Positions 5,358 through 7,609 of a stretch of DNA of 7,609 bases are shown here, piece by piece. Origin of the DNA: Bacillota bacterium. Lineage in GTDB: Bacteria; Bacillota; Bacilli; Alicyclobacillales; Alicyclobacillaceae. A model generated the notes under the pieces. It ran no database searches. It was not told where the DNA came from and was given only the letters and a program-made list of their open reading frames with translations. Position numbers and translations under genes: made by a program. Where the stretch lies: positions 1 through 7,609 of the forward strand of contig JAKADF010000151.1 of assembly GCA_021820805.1 (NCBI GenBank), read 5' to 3'. Numbering within the stretch: the stretch's first letter is position 1; every line of letters starts with the position of its first letter.

Positions 5358-5394
5358 TTGAAAACGTTAAAACTATATTGGTCGTTTTCTCGTT
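5358..5394 (+). promoter_or_regulatory. Tandem, symmetric ECF-type promoter before the second sigma gene
   Basis: Two ECF-like promoters overlap with an 8-bp phase. GAAAAC (5360-5365) pairs with CGTT (5383-5386), and TAAAAC (5368-5373) with CGTT (5391-5394), each with exactly 17 bp between. GAAAACG (5360-5366) and CGTTTTC (5383-5389) also form a perfect 7-bp inverted repeat, so the same -35/-10 pattern reads on the minus strand. Expected rightward starts, about 5392 and 5400, leave short leaders before the ATG at 5418. ECF sigma genes commonly drive themselves from such promoters; here that is inference. Confidence 0.55.
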
Positions 5395-5417
5395 TATATA
5401 GATGAAGGGGGATTGAC

Positions 5418-5990
5418 ATGCAACAGTCGGACGAAGCACTCGTTGCTGAAATCAAACGTGGTAGTCAGTCCGCCATGGAAGTGCTCATTCGTCGTCACTA
5501 CAAGCTGGTTTTTGCGGTTGTTTATCGAAAGACGGGCGACTACCACTTGGCGTGCGATTTGACCCAAGACATTTTCATCAAGGTGGCTGCAGGCATTGGT
5601 CGTTATACAGGCGACAGGAAGTTTAAAAATTGGCTCGTCACCATTGCCTATAACCATTGTACGGACTACTTCCGAAGTCCGCGCAGTCGTGATCGAAATC
5701 AAGAAACGGATGTACCTGACGAAATTCCAGATGAACGAATGAACGTGATTCGTTTGCTGGAGCAAGACGATGAACGGCAACGGGTGAAAGATGCCTTGAT
5801 GGAGTTACCTGAGTATCAGCGCGATGCCATCGTACTGAGTTACTACGAAGACATGAAAATTAAAGACATTGCCAATGTCATGCAGTGTAGCGATTCAACT
5901 GTGAAATCGAGGCTGCATCAAGGGCTGAAGAAGTTGCGAAAGTTGTTAAACGGAGGTGATGAATATGACACAACACGAAGCCACTCATGA
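5418..5990 (+). CDS. ECF-family RNA polymerase sigma factor
   Basis: This 190-residue sigma factor has the two ECF domains. Region 2 spans about residues 20-88, with DYHLACDLTQDIFIKVAAGI (41-60) as the core-binding 2.2 motif and RKFKNWLVTIAYNHCTDYFR (67-86) as the 2.3/2.4 promoter-melting segment. An acidic linker follows at about 95-120, then region 4 at about 122-176, where MKIKDIANVMQCSDSTVKSRLHQGLKKLR forms the helix-turn-helix. AAGGGGG lies 6 nt before the ATG. The gene overlaps the downstream membrane protein by 26 bp, and the likely autoregulatory ECF promoter is just upstream. The arrangement (sigma, membrane protein, ABC ATPase) resembles the sigY-yxl operon of B. subtilis, but the subgroup is not identified from sequence alone. 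It differs clearly from the sigma factor at 562-1089. Confidence 0.95.
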   Translation: MQQSDEALVAEIKRGSQSAMEVLIRRHYKLVFAVVYRKTGDYHLACDLTQDIFIKVAAGIGRYTGDRKFKNWLVTIAYNHCTDYFRSPRSRDRNQETDVPDEIPDERMNVIRLLEQDDERQRVKDALMELPEYQRDAIVLSYYEDMKIKDIANVMQCSDSTVKSRLHQGLKKLRKLLNGGDEYDTTRSHS

Positions 5991-6786
5991 ATGGGAAGCG
6001 TTGTTTGAGGAAAACGGAGACGAGGTGAATATCGAAGAATTAGGTCTTATTTTGGACAAATTTAGCGTCGATTTCCCGCCTGAACATGTTATTCAAAGCA
6101 CCATTGACCAGGCTGTTTCTCACGTACCACAGCCTCGCGAAGTCGCAGCAGTGCCACTTTTTGAGCGTTTGTTTGGGATGCTGTCGTTACAAACAGAATA
6201 TGTTGCTAAGTGGTTTTGGTTGGTGAGTGCAGTGCTGTTCCTGATGGGATACCTGATCACAGCCAGTGGTGGATATAACCCATACAAGGTCATCTTCATC
6301 TTGTCTCCCTTGCCGTTTGTACTTGGCATCCTTGAACTCTTTCGCAGTGTGGACAGTGGTATGGCACAAATTGAATTGACGTGCAAGACATCATTGCCAC
6401 AAACACTGATGGCGAGGCTCACAATCCTTGGCATCTACAACATCGTCCTTAACACCGCAATGTCTGTTGGATTGTCATGGTTGGTCGGAATGGACCTATG
6501 GCGGGTTGTACTCTTTTGGTTCGTTCCGTTCACATGGATTTCGGCTGTAACACTGTATCTCTCGACAAAGTTCCGTGGCAGAACCTTGGTGCCTGTTATG
6601 GGTTTGGTTTGGTGTGTGTCAATGGCACTTGCCTTCTCCAACCCAACCGTTCTGTCCTTCCTATTATCGCTGAATGACGTGATGTTTGTCGGGTTCTCTG
6701 TGCTTGGACTGGCACTGTTCGCAAGTCAAATAAAGCTGCTTTATGTCCGTTTTAAAGGAGGCCTCTTGGTTGAAATTACAGATTGA
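5965..6786 (+). CDS. Six-helix membrane protein, candidate membrane-bound anti-sigma factor
   Basis: This is a 273-residue polytopic protein. ATG 5965 is chosen because GGAGG ends 8 nt upstream; GTG 5956 and ATG 5959 overlap that ribosome site. Residues 1-80 are soluble and acidic (EWEALFEENGDEVNIEEL), then FSVDFPPEHVIQSTIDQAV, a form seen in membrane regulators encoded with ECF sigma factors. Six helices follow at about 82-101, 108-125, 153-172, 180-200, 207-226 and 238-256, with a basic C-terminal segment. There is no zinc-binding HxxxCxxC motif. Position between an overlapping sigma gene and an overlapping ABC ATPase gene suggests that the N-terminus binds the sigma factor while the helices either sense a signal or interact with the transporter. 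An alternative is that it is an ABC permease-like subunit. The family name is not recognised with confidence. Confidence 0.85.
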   Translation: MTQHEATHEWEALFEENGDEVNIEELGLILDKFSVDFPPEHVIQSTIDQAVSHVPQPREVAAVPLFERLFGMLSLQTEYVAKWFWLVSAVLFLMGYLITASGGYNPYKVIFILSPLPFVLGILELFRSVDSGMAQIELTCKTSLPQTLMARLTILGIYNIVLNTAMSVGLSWLVGMDLWRVVLFWFVPFTWISAVTLYLSTKFRGRTLVPVMGLVWCVSMALAFSNPTVLSFLLSLNDVMFVGFSVLGLALFASQIKLLYVRFKGGLLVEITD

Positions 6787-7609
6787 ACAAATTTCAAAGA
6801 CATATAAAGGGAAACAGGCGTTATCGAATTTCACCGTTGAATTGACCGAAGGCGTTCACGCACTCCTCGGTCCAAACGGAGCAGGCAAAAGTACACTGCT
6901 GAAAATCATCGCAGGAGTACTGAACCCGTCTTCAGGACATGTTCTCGTGGATGATGAAGACGTGGTTCGGATGGGGGAGCGTTACCGTGAACTGCTCGGG
7001 TACCTACCGCAACACTTCGGTCTATACAAGAATTTCACTGCCGAGCGTTTTTTATTGTACATCGCGGCACTCAAAGGATTGGACAAGCGGGCAGCATCAC
7101 AGAAGGTGACTGAGGTGTTGCGCCAGGTGAATTTAGAAGACGCACGGCACACCAAACTCCGCAAATTTTCGGGCGGCATGAAACAGCGTATGGGAATTGC
7201 CCAAGCACTGTTGAACGACCCTAATATCTTAATCGTCGACGAACCAACGGCGGGGCTTGATCCAAAAGAGCGGATTCGCTTTCGGAATGTCCTTGCATCG
7301 CTTGCAGGAAACCGAATTGTACTTTTGTCGACCCATATCATTTCCGACGTGGAATATGTCGCTCAGGATATCCTCCTCGTGAAAGACGGACACTTGGTGG
7401 GTTATGACGTTCCCGAGTCCTTGCTGTCACAAATGCAAGGGCATGTTTGGCAGGTGGCTTGTTCACAGACAGAGGTTACAAAGTATCAAGTACAATTTCA
7501 GATTGCAAACATGAGTCGCATCAAAGACAGGATAGAGCTTCGAATCATTGCTGGTGCTAAACCTGCTCCTCACGCGGTGGCTGTGACCCCGACACTAGAG
7601 GACCAGATC
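6770..7609 (+). CDS. ABC transporter ATP-binding protein, partial (right edge)
   Basis: The frame is open from TTG 6770 to the edge, 280 codons, and lacks only the last few residues judged by the PTLED motif at 273-277 that normally lies near the end of this type. AAGGAGG is 8 nt upstream, and the start overlaps the preceding gene by 17 bp. All ABC motifs are present: Walker A GPNGAGKST (34-42), Q-loop Gln81, signature FSGGMKQR (133-140), Walker B ILIVDE (153-158), D-loop AGLD and H-loop His189. The domain then continues with about 90 residues of the variable C-terminal region found in CcmA/BcrA-type ATPases of drug, bacteriocin or lantibiotic exporters. It would energise export with a permease, probably the next gene to the right, outside the window. 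Substrate is not determined by the sequence. Confidence 0.95.
   Translation, partial: MKLQIEQISKTYKGKQALSNFTVELTEGVHALLGPNGAGKSTLLKIIAGVLNPSSGHVLVDDEDVVRMGERYRELLGYLPQHFGLYKNFTAERFLLYIAALKGLDKRAASQKVTEVLRQVNLEDARHTKLRKFSGGMKQRMGIAQALLNDPNILIVDEPTAGLDPKERIRFRNVLASLAGNRIVLLSTHIISDVEYVAQDILLVKDGHLVGYDVPESLLSQMQGHVWQVACSQTEVTKYQVQFQIANMSRIKDRIELRIIAGAKPAPHAVAVTPTLEDQI

Noticed and set aside
5217..5405. A 62-codon plus-strand open frame.
   Set aside because: It contains the intrinsic terminator at 5252-5272 and most of the ECF promoter, has no ribosome site, and its product has no family-like pattern.
5394..5780. A 128-codon minus-strand open frame.
   Set aside because: It is antisense to the ECF sigma gene, whose motifs and ribosome site are clear; the frame has no supporting features.
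6982..7341. A 119-codon minus-strand open frame.
   Set aside because: It lies opposite the ABC ATPase core between the Q-loop and the H-loop, all motifs of which are intact on the plus strand.

Overview
The window looks like a chromosomal accessory region of a low-to-mid GC, endospore-former-type member of the Bacillota. The Shine-Dalgarno sequences are strong and Bacillus-like (GGAGGTGA, AAGGAGG), TTG and GTG starts are frequent, and two ECF sigma-factor modules carry Bacillales-style promoter motifs. An Alicyclobacillus-like source is possible, but the genus is a guess; nothing in the sequence fixes it.

Left part, minus strand (1-1089): an ECF sigma factor overlaps by 17 bp the start of a single-pass membrane protein that runs off the left edge, presumably its anti-sigma factor. 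Between this pair and the next gene (1090-1602) lie a decayed GNAT acetyltransferase fragment and a good ECF-type promoter (TGTAAC-N17-CGTC) facing right.

Middle part, plus strand (1603-5272): a series of short surface or membrane genes. These are a 407-residue lipoprotein with six Asp-box (YCF48/BNR) repeats, three or four two-helix membrane proteins of about 55-90 residues, and a 197-residue lipoprotein of unknown function. Five copies of a dispersed repeat of about 80-90 bp lie between them. Each copy begins 3 to 60 bp after a stop codon, has a core of nearly fixed length (50, 50, 50, 50 and 49 nt) and ends near the motif TGTCGCTC..GGGCAG. The layout, with one or two small genes, then a repeat, then more small genes, all in one orientation, recalls a gene-cassette array, but the repeats are not canonical integron attC sites. 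One copy supplies the apparent first codons of a gene. A clear intrinsic terminator (5252-5272) closes this part.

Right part, plus strand (5358-7609): a second ECF module. A tandem, symmetric ECF-like promoter precedes an ECF sigma factor, which overlaps a six-helix membrane protein with a soluble N-terminus. That protein in turn overlaps an ABC-transporter ATPase cut by the right edge. The order resembles the sigY-yxl operon of Bacillus subtilis: a sigma factor, a membrane regulator and an ABC exporter that may respond to envelope stress or an antimicrobial. The genes overlap by 17-26 bp and are probably translationally coupled.

The least explained part is the repeat-punctuated set of small membrane genes between the two ECF systems.
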